Assembly (NCBI GenBank): GCA_949291295.1
Contig: CASEVE010000021.1
Location: forward strand, 1 to 44,520
Source of the DNA: an uncultured Olsenella sp.
GTDB lineage: Bacteria; Actinomycetota; Coriobacteriia; Coriobacteriales; Atopobiaceae
Length of the DNA stretch: 44,520 nucleotides
Reading direction: 5' to 3'
Shown here piece by piece: positions 1 through 8,394 of this stretch. The stretch's first letter is position 1. The number at the start of each line of letters is the position of its first letter. The notes under the pieces were generated by a model. It worked only from the letters and a program-made list of their open reading frames with translations, was not told the origin of the DNA and searched no databases. The translations under genes were made by a program, and so were the position numbers.

Positions 1-100
1 CATGCGGATCGTGACCTCGCCGGACGTCGTCGTGAGCCTCCGCTCGTAGTGCCCGGCGCGGTAGGCCTCGCGGTCGGCGGTCCTCTCGTAGCGCTCCGCA
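1..100 (-). mobile_element. IS256-family element, internal fragment at window edge
   Basis: The first ~100 bases are the reverse complement of about 787-886, which encodes the N-terminal part of the IS256 transposase in this window; by eye the match looks exact. The copy runs off the left edge. Its right boundary lies inside the transposase gene, so its left inverted repeat and first ~40 codons are missing, and it joins a phosphatase gene remnant directly. It is either an IS deletion junction or a contig break in a repeat. Confidence 0.85.
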
Positions 101-472
101 GGGCACGAGCTCACGGTCGCCGAGCGCCGAGTCCTCGTGCGCGACGAGGTGCTCGCCAACCGGCGCCTTCGCAACACGCCGGGCGGCTACTGGTGCCTGG
201 ACGCCACCGGCGAGGGGCTCGCGCACGCGCGGCGCCTCACGTTCCCGCGCGAGGGGGTCGTCGCGGTCGCGGGCATGACCGACGGCATCTTCCGGGCGTT
301 CGGCCAGTACGGGATGGCGCCGCTCGCCGAGTGGGTGGCGGGCGCCACGTACTTCTCGGCACAGCGGCTCTGCGACCAGATGCGCGTGCTGGAGGCCGAG
401 GACGCCCAGCTCAGGCGCTACCCGCGCATGAAGGTCGGCGACGACGCGAGCCTCTTTGTGATTGCGTCCTAA
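101..472 (+). pseudogene. C-terminal remnant of a PP2C-type (PPM) phosphatase gene
   Basis: Reading from base 101 in frame, the product starts GHELTVAERRVLVRDEV and ends at the TAA of 470-472. It aligns throughout with the last ~120 residues of the intact phosphatase at 37864-38709, sharing NRRLRN, GGYWCLD, VAVAGMTDG, FGQYGMA and RMKVGDDASLF. The N-terminal half, with the DGATG metal-binding motif, is absent because IS256 sequence abuts base 101. The TDG and GDDAS metal-site regions remain, but this piece alone cannot form the fold. An N-terminal scrap of the same family lies at 20228. In the intact module this gene follows an LCP gene. A GTG at 137 could start a short product, but I see no reason to think it is functional. 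Confidence 0.85.
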
Positions 473-499
473 TCTGAGGCTGCGGCTCTAACCTCGCGT

Positions 500-530
500 G
501 ACTTTTGCGGCCTCAAAAGTCGGAGTTTTT
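500..530 (+). terminator. Rho-independent terminator candidate after the phosphatase remnant
   Basis: A perfect 8-bp stem (GACTTTTG / CAAAAGTC) with a 6-nt loop (CGGCCT) is followed 4 nt later by five Ts. It sits 28 bp after the stop codon of the remnant and just before the IS256 left end. Confidence 0.5.
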
Positions 531-661
531 CTCGGATTACTCGGTAACGTACAATTTCTTGCGCACTTTGACAGCGGAATAGCGTCCAGACAGAGAGGAG
601 GGCACGGCCCGCCCCGGTATGATTCGAGTTGCCTAGACAAGAAACATGCTGGAGGTAGACC

Positions 662-1824
662 ATGCCCGATCCCATTGTATCTTTGAACGAGGAGTCGCTG
701 AGGGCTGACCTGCGCGAGCTGGTGAGGAGGACCGTCGAGGAGATGCTGAACGGACTGCTGGACGAGGAGGCCGACGACCTCGTCGGGGCGGAGCGCTACG
801 AGAGGACCGCCGACCGCGAGGCCTACCGCGCCGGGCACTACGAGCGGAGGCTCACGACGACGTCCGGCGAGGTCACGATCCGCATGCGGCGAGGTCACGA
901 TCCGCATGCCCAAGCTCAAGGGGATGAGGTTCACCACGGCGATCATCGAGCGCTACCGGCGCCGGGAGACCTCGGTCGAGGAGGCGATGATCGAGATGTA
1001 CCTCGCGGGCGTCTCGACGAGGCGCATCGAGGACGTGAGCGAGATCCCGTGGGGCTCGAGTGTGTCCGCCTCGACCGTCTCCAACCTCAACGAGAAGGCC
1101 TTCGAGGCGGTGGAGGCATGGAGGAACCGCCCGCTCGAGAGGGCCTACCCCTACGTCTACGAGGTCCTGGGGCGGGAGCTACGAGAACGTCGCCGTGATG
1201 GTGGCCATCGGCGTCAACGACGACGGGTACCGCGAGGTCATAGGCGCCGCGGAGGGCTTCACGGAGTCGGCCGAGTGCTGGCGCGAGTTCCTCTCGTGGC
1301 TGAAGTCCCGCGGCCTGCGCGGCGTGAGGATGTTCACCGGCGACAAGGCGGCCGGCATGGTCGGCTCCATCGCGGAGGTCTTCCCCGGCGCGGCCTACCA
1401 GCGCTGCACCGTGCACTTCTACCGCAACGTGCTCTCGAAGGTTCCGAAATCGAAGAGGCCGAGGGTCGCCGTCATGCTCAGGGCCATCCACGCCATGGAG
1501 TCCCGCGAGGCCGCCGAGGCCAAGGCCCTCGAGGTCGCATCCGAGCTCGAGAAATCCAAGCTCAAGGAGGCGGCCAAGGTCGTGCGCGACGGATACGCCG
1601 AGACCCTGGCCTACACGAGGTTCCCGCGCGAGCGCTGGCGGCGCATACGCACCAACAACGCCATCGAGAGGACCGACCGCGAGATCCGGCGCAGGACGAG
1701 GGTCGTGGGCACCTTTCCCGACGGCAACTCGGCCCTCATGCTCGCGACCGCCAGGCTCAAGTACGTAGCCGAGAGCGAGTGGGGCTCGAGGCGCTACCTG
1801 GACGTGACTCTGCTGGAGGGGTAG
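662..1824 (+). pseudogene. IS256-family transposase, two frame disruptions
   Basis: This is a mutator-type (IS256) DDE transposase. The ATG at 662 follows a GGAGG-like site. The frame runs from 662 to about 886, is shifted by a 22-bp tandem duplication (865-908), continues in a second frame to about 1170, then changes again to a third frame ending at 1824. Around 1160-1175, relatives normally read YPYVYVDGIYLKRSWGGSYE; here YPYVYEV runs into the WGGSYE coding region. A short deletion has therefore removed the segment that normally carries the first catalytic Asp. The second Asp (FTGDKAAGM) and the Glu (RTNNAIER) remain. The gene cannot make a working transposase unless the assembly is wrong at both places. 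Confidence 0.85.
865..908 (+). repeat. 22-bp tandem duplication inside the transposase gene
   Basis: The 22-bp unit beginning CGGCGAGGTCACG and ending CCGCATG occurs twice head to tail (865-886 and 887-908). Since 22 is not a multiple of three, it shifts the frame. Removing one unit restores a continuous TSGEVTIRMPKLKG reading. Confidence 0.9.
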
Positions 1825-1884
1825 CCGCACCGGACGGCGGGCCTATGGGACTGTCGGAAAGTGCGCAAGATTCTTGACGGTACC

Positions 1885-1970
1885 GGACCCGACGGCCGAG
1901 CAGCTGAGAAGGGCGAGGGCGAGGATCGCGGCGCTGTCGGGACTTGACGAGAGCGCGCTGACGGCGTAGG
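1885..1970 (+). pseudogene. Possible 3' scrap of a gene cut by IS256
   Basis: Directly after the IS256 right end, one frame reads DPTAEQLRRARARIAALSGL and ends at a TAG at 1968-1970, about 27 residues in all. The amphipathic, Arg/Ala-rich composition looks coding, but there is no start codon and I do not recognise the family. It could be the tail of whatever gene the IS entered. Confidence 0.3.
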
Positions 1971-2041
1971 TTCGGCTCATCAGAGATTTCGGGTGGAGGT
2001 CACTACACCAGTTTTCACTACGTAACCGGTTTAGGGCATAG

Positions 2042-2677
2042 ATGAAGAAAAGACGTCTCGTCTGCATAATGGTCTTGTTGTCCATTTCGGTCGCCGCGCT
2101 GCTTCGCGCCAACGTGTTGCCGCCAGTGCTAGTTGGCGCTGCGGCGTGGGCGTCGGAATTGGAGAGATGCGGCCTGTTCACTCCTTTGGTCAGTTTGGTT
2201 TTGGGTGCCGCGAGCATGCTCGTTTCCGCCTTCATCGCTGTCTACGGCAATCGCCAGACTCAAAAAAGAGAACTTGAAAGGGACAAACGGGATTCATTTC
2301 TCATGTTCTACGAGCCCCTTCTGTCGTTGCTGGAGCCGCTTTCGGGCTATCTCGAATCTGCGGAGGCTTCCGCAGTCGACCTCGCTTCTTATGATCCCGA
2401 GATGTCTGAGCACAGAAAGAAGCTCGCAAACGTGGCGGCGTATGCCGATGGTCTCGAGGCTCTATTTCAGACTGGCAAGTCGGCTCTTTCGGCCCAGAAT
2501 CCGGAGCTTTCTCAGTGCCTTTCCCTTCTTCGATTGTGGGTTCTGTCTGTGTCACACCTTGCAAAGAGTGAAGAAAGGCTTGCGGGTCCTATTCCGTCGG
2601 ATCGAAAGGCACTGGACGCGATGCGGACGATCCGGAGGGTCGTTGAAGATGAGAAAAGCAGGTTGAAGTGGTCCTAG
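2042..2677 (+). CDS. Two-pass membrane protein of unknown function
   Basis: 211 aa. Residues ~6-28 and ~46-68 are hydrophobic and should span the membrane. The rest (~70-211) is a charged, largely helical domain containing a basic patch (RQTQKRELERDKRD), presumably cytoplasmic. I do not recognise a family. The ATG at 2042 has no strong Shine-Dalgarno sequence. It stops 30 bp before the 801-aa NTPase gene on the same strand, so the two are probably co-transcribed. Base composition is less GC-extreme than the flanking IS and housekeeping genes. A small membrane protein paired with a large NTPase is a layout common to membrane-acting defence systems, but that reading is inference only. Confidence 0.75.
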   Translation: MKKRRLVCIMVLLSISVAALLRANVLPPVLVGAAAWASELERCGLFTPLVSLVLGAASMLVSAFIAVYGNRQTQKRELERDKRDSFLMFYEPLLSLLEPLSGYLESAEASAVDLASYDPEMSEHRKKLANVAAYADGLEALFQTGKSALSAQNPELSQCLSLLRLWVLSVSHLAKSEERLAGPIPSDRKALDAMRTIRRVVEDEKSRLKWS

Positions 2678-2707
2678 TGGGACGGCACGTGTATTGGGGG
2701 TGTTCTG

Positions 2708-5113
2708 ATGATGGAAACGGCTGCAACGGGGAGCGGGGCAGCTCGCGAAAGAGAACTGGAGCTGCTTGCGTTCAAACGGGAAGTGGCAAAGGATACGGAC
2801 ATCTCGCACTTGATGACCGCCACGCCGTTCTCGGCTTTTGCGAGGGCTGATTACGGATCGCGGCTGAAGCCCTGGATGTTCCGGGAGTATTTCTATGTCG
2901 ACGAGGGCCTGAGGGACAGCGAGCGGGCGATCTGCAGGACCCTCTACGACGACACGAGAAACCTCGTGCTCATATCGGGTTACCAAGGGTGCGGAAAGAC
3001 GGTCTTCGCGCACTATCTCGTGGAGGATTTCCTTGTCGGCGGCGGCGCTCGATGGAGGACGTCCTCCTCGTTTATCGATTTCGAGATAGAGCGGGATGAC
3101 GGGCGCTGGGGAAAGTTCAAGAGCGCGATCGTCTCCTTCATCAAGAGGTACGTCTTCGCGCTCGACCAGGAAGACCTTGGGGCCAGGGATGGGGAGCTCG
3201 TTTTCCGGAGGGACTCGTTCAGGTCCTTGTTTGAAAGCGCGCAAAACCGAATCGAGTCCGTTCAGGGCGGTTACGCGTTCGCCAAATTCGCCATAGCGTA
3301 TTCCGACCTGGCGGACAAGCCCTCGCTTAAGGCTAAGGCCAATCTCGTGGCACTGTGCGAGGAGATGGAGATACACGACCTCCTGTTCACGATATGCCTG
3401 TGCAGGCTCTCCTACGAGGCGAACGGCGGGGACGCGAGGTTCTGCTGGGTCCTCGTGTTCGATAACCTCGACGACGTGATCGACGAGAAGAAGATTAGCG
3501 AGTTCATCAGCGAGTTCATGTCGTTTGTCAAGATTGGCTCCCGCATCTTCAATGCGCTGAGGGACATCGCGATTGACGGGTTCGACCTTGTCGACATCGA
3601 CTTTTACCGAAACTTCGCGTTCATCTTCTGCCTGCGGGACACCAATGCAGCCAAGTTCAGCGCCCATGTGAGGGACAGGCGCTTCTACTATCCCTGCGAT
3701 ATCTCGAAGCGCATCTCCCGAGAGCGGATCATCGAAAAGAGGCTTAACTTTCTCGGAGAATGCGATCTGTCGGAGAGCGAAAACCTGGTGGATCAGAGGG
3801 ACCTCTATGGGAAGCTCCTGGGCGACAAGTACTTCTTCAAGAGGGTGTACCCGCTGTTCAACAACAACCAGCGAAAAGTTTCCGCGGTGCTGCAGGATAT
3901 CTTCCTCGGGGCGGGCGTTGATGCGAAGGCAGCTGCTCTCGCTGGGGAGTACCAGCATCTGCGTGCGTTCGGCGAGGACCTGGGCAAGGTCAGTCCAGAC
4001 GAAGGTGGATCCGTGACGTTCGGGGCTCACGGCATACTTATGCGGCTGCTTATCGACATGTTCAGGGACGAGGGCTATCTGAAGCAGATCGGGGGGATGA
4101 GCAGGGAAGTGTCGGTCCCGAGACTCATCTTGACGCAGCTGTTCGATAAATGTCCTGTGCACTGCGAGAACGGCGTCCCGAACGAAGCGAAGATGACCCT
4201 TACAGAGGTGTGGGAGTCGCTCGAGAGGCTGGGGATCATAAAGAAGAGGGCGGTCGCGGAGCACATCAAGGCGATGCACGCTCTGTTCGAAAGTGAAATG
4301 TGGTCGCACCTGTTGGAGATCGATACCGAGCTCGAGCTCACCGCTTCCGAGCTGGAGGCTGAGCTGATGGGGACTTCCCCGGCTCAGAGGGACACGAACC
4401 TGTATATCACCTGCGCGGGTAGGGTGTTCGTGCAAGTTGTGTCCTCGCATTTCGAGTATTTTGCGGCGCGGTACGCATTGGGGTCTGCTCCCCTGTTCAG
4501 CGCGGACAACCTAAGTGAATCTGTCGACGGCCTGCGGTTGTCCTCCCTTCTCGATTGCGTGTACCAGAGCGTGGTGGCCTGCGCGGAGCGCATAGCGGAT
4601 AACGACCGCGTTATCGCTGAGAAGTACTTCGATGGAGACTGGGGTGAGTTCTGCTCCTCGGAATACCTGTTCAGGAGTCCTGAGGGAGGAGGGGATCCCC
4701 GGGCGAAGCGTCAGACCCATACGGAGAGGATCATCGCCAGCCACATCGCGTACATCGACGCGTACAGGGTCTTCCTGCTGGCGATGGAGGGGGATTCACG
4801 GGCGAAGGAGGGCCTTGACGAGAGGTCTCGGGAGCTGTTCGCGAAAAACCGGGATAGGATTATCGGGGTCCTTCTTACCGCGATTAAGCGCTACATCGGC
4901 CTGCTGGAGACGCAGCGAGAGTCTGGCCACATAACGGAGCACGGAATCAAGCTGCTGCGGGAGTTCAAGGCGGCATATTTAGAGGTGCAGGGAGACAGGG
5001 CGGGGGAGCTTAACAGTCGGTTCCCCATTGGCCAACTCGATCGGATTCGCGCGGAAGTGCGAGCAAAAAATCGCAAGGAATGGGAGGGCAAAATTGACAG
5101 CACGCGTTTGTAG
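2708..5113 (+). CDS. Large P-loop NTPase of unknown function
   Basis: 801 aa. A clear Walker A (GYQGCGKT, residues 91-98) follows a ~90-residue N-terminal segment. A Walker B-like strand (WVLVFDNLDD, ~residues 246-255) and a sensor-like strand (FAFIFCLRDTN, ~306-316) follow, so the NTPase core occupies roughly 85-330. The remaining ~470 residues are mainly helical. One stretch near 460-520 (LTEVWESLERLGIIKKR) could be a winged helix. No transmembrane segment is seen. The overall layout is STAND/KAP-like (one NTPase core plus a long C-terminal region), but I cannot assign a named family. GTATTGGGGGTG supplies a ribosome site ahead of ATGATG; the second ATG (2711) is equally possible. It is probably co-expressed with the membrane protein at 2042 and lies among defence genes and insertion sequences. 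Confidence 0.85.
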   Translation: MMETAATGSGAARERELELLAFKREVAKDTDISHLMTATPFSAFARADYGSRLKPWMFREYFYVDEGLRDSERAICRTLYDDTRNLVLISGYQGCGKTVFAHYLVEDFLVGGGARWRTSSSFIDFEIERDDGRWGKFKSAIVSFIKRYVFALDQEDLGARDGELVFRRDSFRSLFESAQNRIESVQGGYAFAKFAIAYSDLADKPSLKAKANLVALCEEMEIHDLLFTICLCRLSYEANGGDARFCWVLVFDNLDDVIDEKKISEFISEFMSFVKIGSRIFNALRDIAIDGFDLVDIDFYRNFAFIFCLRDTNAAKFSAHVRDRRFYYPCDISKRISRERIIEKRLNFLGECDLSESENLVDQRDLYGKLLGDKYFFKRVYPLFNNNQRKVSAVLQDIFLGAGVDAKAAALAGEYQHLRAFGEDLGKVSPDEGGSVTFGAHGILMRLLIDMFRDEGYLKQIGGMSREVSVPRLILTQLFDKCPVHCENGVPNEAKMTLTEVWESLERLGIIKKRAVAEHIKAMHALFESEMWSHLLEIDTELELTASELEAELMGTSPAQRDTNLYITCAGRVFVQVVSSHFEYFAARYALGSAPLFSADNLSESVDGLRLSSLLDCVYQSVVACAERIADNDRVIAEKYFDGDWGEFCSSEYLFRSPEGGGDPRAKRQTHTERIIASHIAYIDAYRVFLLAMEGDSRAKEGLDERSRELFAKNRDRIIGVLLTAIKRYIGLLETQRESGHITEHGIKLLREFKAAYLEVQGDRAGELNSRFPIGQLDRIRAEVRAKNRKEWEGKIDSTRL

Positions 5114-5304
5114 GCATTGCGCACGTATGGGATATTGACCGGGTACGATGCTCGTTTGGTCGCGCTCGACAGTAAGAGACGTCTGAGCGAGGTGGTCGAT
5201 ATGCGTCCGGATAAGGTTTGCTTATCGTTCTCATAATCCTAAAGAGCACTCGCATGATAGCTCAGCTTGCCTAGAGCGCTATATCAGCCAGGGAGGTTTT
5301 CGCC

Positions 5305-5466
5305 ATGAGCGTCACAGACCTGAACCGCACCATGTTCTTCCGGACGCAGTTCGACGTTGAGGACGTTAATGAACGCGATGTGCTTTGGAAGATCGTCCTC
5401 CATATTCGCGCTTGGATGCGGGGTGAGTATTTGCCCCTTTTGATACCGCCCAATATCGCGACTTGA
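5305..5466 (+). pseudogene. 5' end of an unknown gene truncated by IS21
   Basis: An ATG with a strong ribosome site (AGGGAGG, 7 nt upstream) opens a frame that reads MSVTDLNRTMFFRTQFDVED. After codon 45 it enters the IS21 left end (5441) and stops at 5464-5466. The first ~45 residues look like genuine protein, with a plausible helix around VLWKIVLHIRAWM. I see no continuation on the far side of the IS (after 7977), so the rest of the gene has been lost. Family not recognised. Its place next to the NTPase pair and Septu suggests another accessory, possibly defence, gene. Confidence 0.55.
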
Positions 5467-5526
5467 TACCGGCAGTATCGCGAGCCGATACCGCCGGCGT
5501 TTCCTATCGGTACCGGTCGGCGCGCC

Positions 5527-6234
5527 CTACTCCAATCCGGCCCCCAGCCTCCTCCTCATGTCCATCTCGCCCATGCCGACCCATGCGGCGCCGTGGACGA
5601 TGCGGTCCATGATGGCGTCGGCGTGGACCCCGCCGCCGAGCCTGGCGTGCCAGTCCTTCTGGCGGAACTGGGTGCAGAAGACGGTGGGCGCCGTGCCGCA
5701 GCGGGCCTCCAGGAGCCCGGGCAGGAAGCCCCGGAAGAGTTCGTCGGGGCGGTCGAGCAGCCACTCGTCGGGCACGAGGACCTGGAAGGCCGCGTACTTC
5801 CTCGTGACCTTGCGCTCGCCGCCGGGGCGCTCGCGCGCCTCGCGCCAGAGCTCCTCCAGGTCGGGGCACCTGATGTAGCAGGCCCGCATCCTCCGCTGGC
5901 AGGCGGCCTTGGCGATCGCGCAGGCCAGGTAGGTCTTGCCCGTGCCGGTGGGCCCCTGCAGCACCGCGCCCTGGCCGCGCTCGGCGAAGCCGCAGGTGGC
6001 GAGCTCGGTGATCGGCAGCCGGTCCAGGCCGCGCTCCTCCGAGAAGTCTATGGGGCGGACGTCGGCCTCCGGGTACCTCAGGTTGGCGCGCTTGGTGAGG
6101 TTCCGGACCTTGGACGTGACGAAGGCCGAGCGGGCCTCGTCGACGGCCATCCGCACCCGCTCGGCGCAGGTCATGCCCATGCACACGCCCTCGTCCTGGG
6201 CCTCGAGGGCGTCCAGCAGGTCGGCGGCGCCCAT
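5527..6234 (-). CDS. istB: IS21 helper ATPase IstB
   Basis: AAA+ ATPase that works with IstA to choose targets and stimulate IS21 transposition. About 235 aa. Walker A is LQGPTGTGKTYLA, and the Walker B position reads FQVLVPDEWL, so the usual acidic pair is D-E preceded by Pro. The reading frame is open further upstream but has no start codon until the ATG at 6234 (MGAADLLDAL), which fits the size of IstB proteins. It lies 43 bp after the istA stop codon. The frame looks intact. Confidence 0.85.
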   Translation of the reverse strand: MGAADLLDALEAQDEGVCMGMTCAERVRMAVDEARSAFVTSKVRNLTKRANLRYPEADVRPIDFSEERGLDRLPITELATCGFAERGQGAVLQGPTGTGKTYLACAIAKAACQRRMRACYIRCPDLEELWREARERPGGERKVTRKYAAFQVLVPDEWLLDRPDELFRGFLPGLLEARCGTAPTVFCTQFRQKDWHARLGGGVHADAIMDRIVHGAAWVGMGEMDMRRRLGAGLE

Positions 6235-6277
6235 GTCGCGCAGCTCGCGCTTCGCCTCCGCTGAGAGGTCCGTCGCG

Positions 6278-7838
6278 CTACGCCTCCCCGCAGGAGTCGG
6301 CGCCGCGCACGTAGCCGGCCTCGTCCTCGCCGGGCCCGCCGTCGTCCGCGCGCGTTCCGGGGACCAGGCCCTGGTTGGTCTCGAGGATGGGCTTGAGGTG
6401 CCTGTACCGGGGCGAGGGCGGGCCGCTCGCGAGCGCCATAGCGCGCGCCCCCTCCAGCCTCGGCCTCGCGTGGCGGCGCTCGAGCCTGAGCACGGCGAGG
6501 GCCGCGTCGAGGCCCTGCCCCTCGCAGTCGACGCGCTGGAAGATGCGGTCCACCACCTCCCCGCAGGACGGCCCGACGCGGTCGGCCCAGCGCCGGATGC
6601 GGCCCGCGTCCCAGTCGGAGTACGACTTCCCCTCGGGAGGGTCGCCGGCATGAGTCGATTGGCGGTTCCTCGCGAACGACGGGAAGAGCGGGTGCGTCGC
6701 CAGCCGCTCGCCGGCGAGGAAGACCCCCGCGGTGGCGTCGGTGACCCTGAGGTCCACCGTCCTGCCCACGGCGAGGTGGCTCACGGAGTAGCAGTTGCGC
6801 CTGTGGGCGACGTGGCAGTTGCGCTGCACCTTCCTGCCGTAGACCCACTCGCAGACCTCGTAGGGCACCGCCGGCAGCGGCCTCGGGAGCGGCCTCTCCC
6901 GCTCCTCGAAGACCTCCCGGCGCGCGCCCTCGCGCTTGGAGAAGGGCCTCGAGTCGTGCTCCTCGAGCCTCTCCGCCACGGCCCTCTTGAGCTGGTTGAA
7001 ATCGGTGAAGACCTCTCGTCCCGCGGCGCGGCGACGATCTCCAGGCGGCCTGCCACACCTCGCTCTCGGCGCTCGGCTTGTCGCGCGGCGTCGCGACGCG
7101 CGCCGGCATCACCGCCGAGCCGTAGTGGGCCGCCATCTCCCGGTACGCGTCGTTGACGACGACCTCGCCCTCGCGGGGATGGCGCCTGACGCCCGTCTTG
7201 AGGTTGTCCGGCACGATGCAGGGAGCCGCGCCGCCGAAGTAGCCGAACGCGTGCACGTGGCGGCGAAGCCATGCATCCTCTCTCATGTCCAGCGTGGGCT
7301 CGACGTGGGACAGGCGGCTGAGGGGCAGGCAGGCCACGAGCGGGAAGGCCTTGGGGACCTCGCCCGCGGCCGGGCCGACGAGCGCCATCGTCGGCCCGGC
7401 CCAGTCGACCTCGAGTATCCTGCCGGCCCTGTGCCCGACGCGGCTCACGACCTGCCTTCTCACCGAGAGCTCCCGGTAGCGCTTGCAGAAGCGGTCGTAG
7501 GACATGAAGGGCTCGCCCTTCGGCCTCTGCCCGTCGCGGTACTCCTCGTGCAGCCGCTTGAGCGTGACCCCGACCCGGGCGAGCTCGCGGTGGACGCGGT
7601 CCCAGTCGGGGTCCGCGTAGACGTCCCGGTCGCGGACCTTCTCGGGGAAGAGCGCGGCGCAGGCCTCCGCACCCGACATCCCCTCGGCCTCCGCCCAGCC
7701 GATCCCCGCCGCCTCGGCGGCCTCGGACACCGCCTGGACGCCGTGCTTCGACATTCCCTGCGACCTCGCGATCGCGTTTCGCGACATGCCCGACTCGAGC
7801 AGTCGCAGGACCTCCCTGGCCCTGATCTTCCTAGCCAT
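6278..7838 (-). pseudogene. istA: IS21 transposase IstA, two frameshifts
   Basis: DDE-type IS21 transposase. It starts at the ATG of 7838 after AAGGAGG. The N-terminus carries an HTH region (MSRNAIARSQGMSKHGV). The catalytic core shows the acidic triad in ILEVDWAG, IVPDNLKTG and PSAESEVWQ. Immediately after that Glu, two small indels within about 40 bp (around 7012-7052) throw the frame off and then part-restore it. The C-terminal part resumes in another frame (MAERLEEHD...) and ends at 6278. Because the shifts fall between catalytic core and C-terminal domain, a truncated protein might be made, but a full IstA could not. A sequencing error is possible. Confidence 0.8.
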
Positions 7839-7984
7839 GTCTTGCCTCCTTCTCCCTCGGTTGCATGGCGAGCCGAGCGTAGGCGGAGGCGGTGCCGAAC
7901 GGGAATACGGCTGGTGCCGAACGGCAATATCGGGCGATGGATGGCGAGGTGCCGAATCGCGATATCGAGGGTGCTAACACGCGC

Positions 7985-8082
7985 GATTACTCAGACGGCC
8001 CCGGGACGACGCCGGCGGGAGGCTCGGGCGAGAAGTCGACCTCGTCGAGGAACTTCCTGACCGTCTTCCTGTCGTGCCTCGC
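7985..8082 (-). pseudogene. Scrap of another istA-like HTH region
   Basis: On the minus strand a short frame reads ARHDRKTVRKFLDEVDFSPE and runs to a TAA at 7985-7987. The RKTVRKFL stretch resembles the recognition helix of the HTH at the start of IS21-type transposases. A stop codon lies just upstream. It is not part of the adjacent IS21, whose own istA N-terminus differs. A degenerate remnant only. Confidence 0.35.
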
Positions 8083-8394
8083 TCATGCTGGGCAAGTCGG
8101 GAAGCTGGCGGCGCGCCCGCGACCGAACCCGAAGAAGTTGCGTGCCCAAACCCGAAAGTTTTCCGTGATCATTTCCGAAACACGGACTTGACCTAACTCA
8201 CTTCTGAAGGCTCAGGAACGAGGTCTTCCACCATCGCGACTAGTCGGACGTCTTGACCCCCGAGTTCTGTCGCATGCCGGACGGGTTTCTGAGATGCCGC
8301 GAGGAGGCGCGGCCCAAGGAGAGGCTGGGCTGGATGAGCCTGATGCAGTACCGAGAAGCCTGGTCCTGGCCGCATAGCCGGTCCAAAGAAACGT

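Larger units (their letters stand above)
543..1884 (+). mobile_element. IS256-family insertion sequence, inactivated
   Basis: About 1342 bp bounded by imperfect terminal inverted repeats. The left end starts GGTAACGTACAATTTCTTGC, and the right end, read on the other strand, starts GGTACCGTCAAGAATCTTGC. The single transposase gene fills the interior. No 8-9 bp target-site duplication is visible, which suggests rearrangement of at least one flank after insertion. Copies or pieces of the same family occur at 1-100, 10953-11123, 23000-23084 and 34000-34333, so this element is a likely substrate for recombination in the window. Confidence 0.85.
5441..7977 (-). mobile_element. IS21-family insertion sequence, first type
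   Basis: 2537 bp with istA and istB on the minus strand. The ends are imperfect inverted repeats of about 30 bp sharing ATATCGCGA (left from 5441, right ending 7977). As is typical of IS21, each end carries several spaced repeats: TGATACC / GATACC / GGTACC at the left and GGTGCCGAA three times at the right. No clear target duplication is seen. It interrupts the small gene at 5305. It is distinct in sequence from the second IS21 at 20378. Confidence 0.85.

Noticed and set aside
488..946. 152-codon minus-strand frame over the IS256 start
   Set aside because: Antisense to the transposase gene and its leader. The same text at 49-477 only reflects the second IS256 copy.
2552..4450. 632-codon open frame on the minus strand
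   Set aside because: It lies wholly across the NTPase gene, has Arg/Glu/Val-rich low-information sequence without motifs, and is expected from the third-position GC bias of the plus-strand gene.
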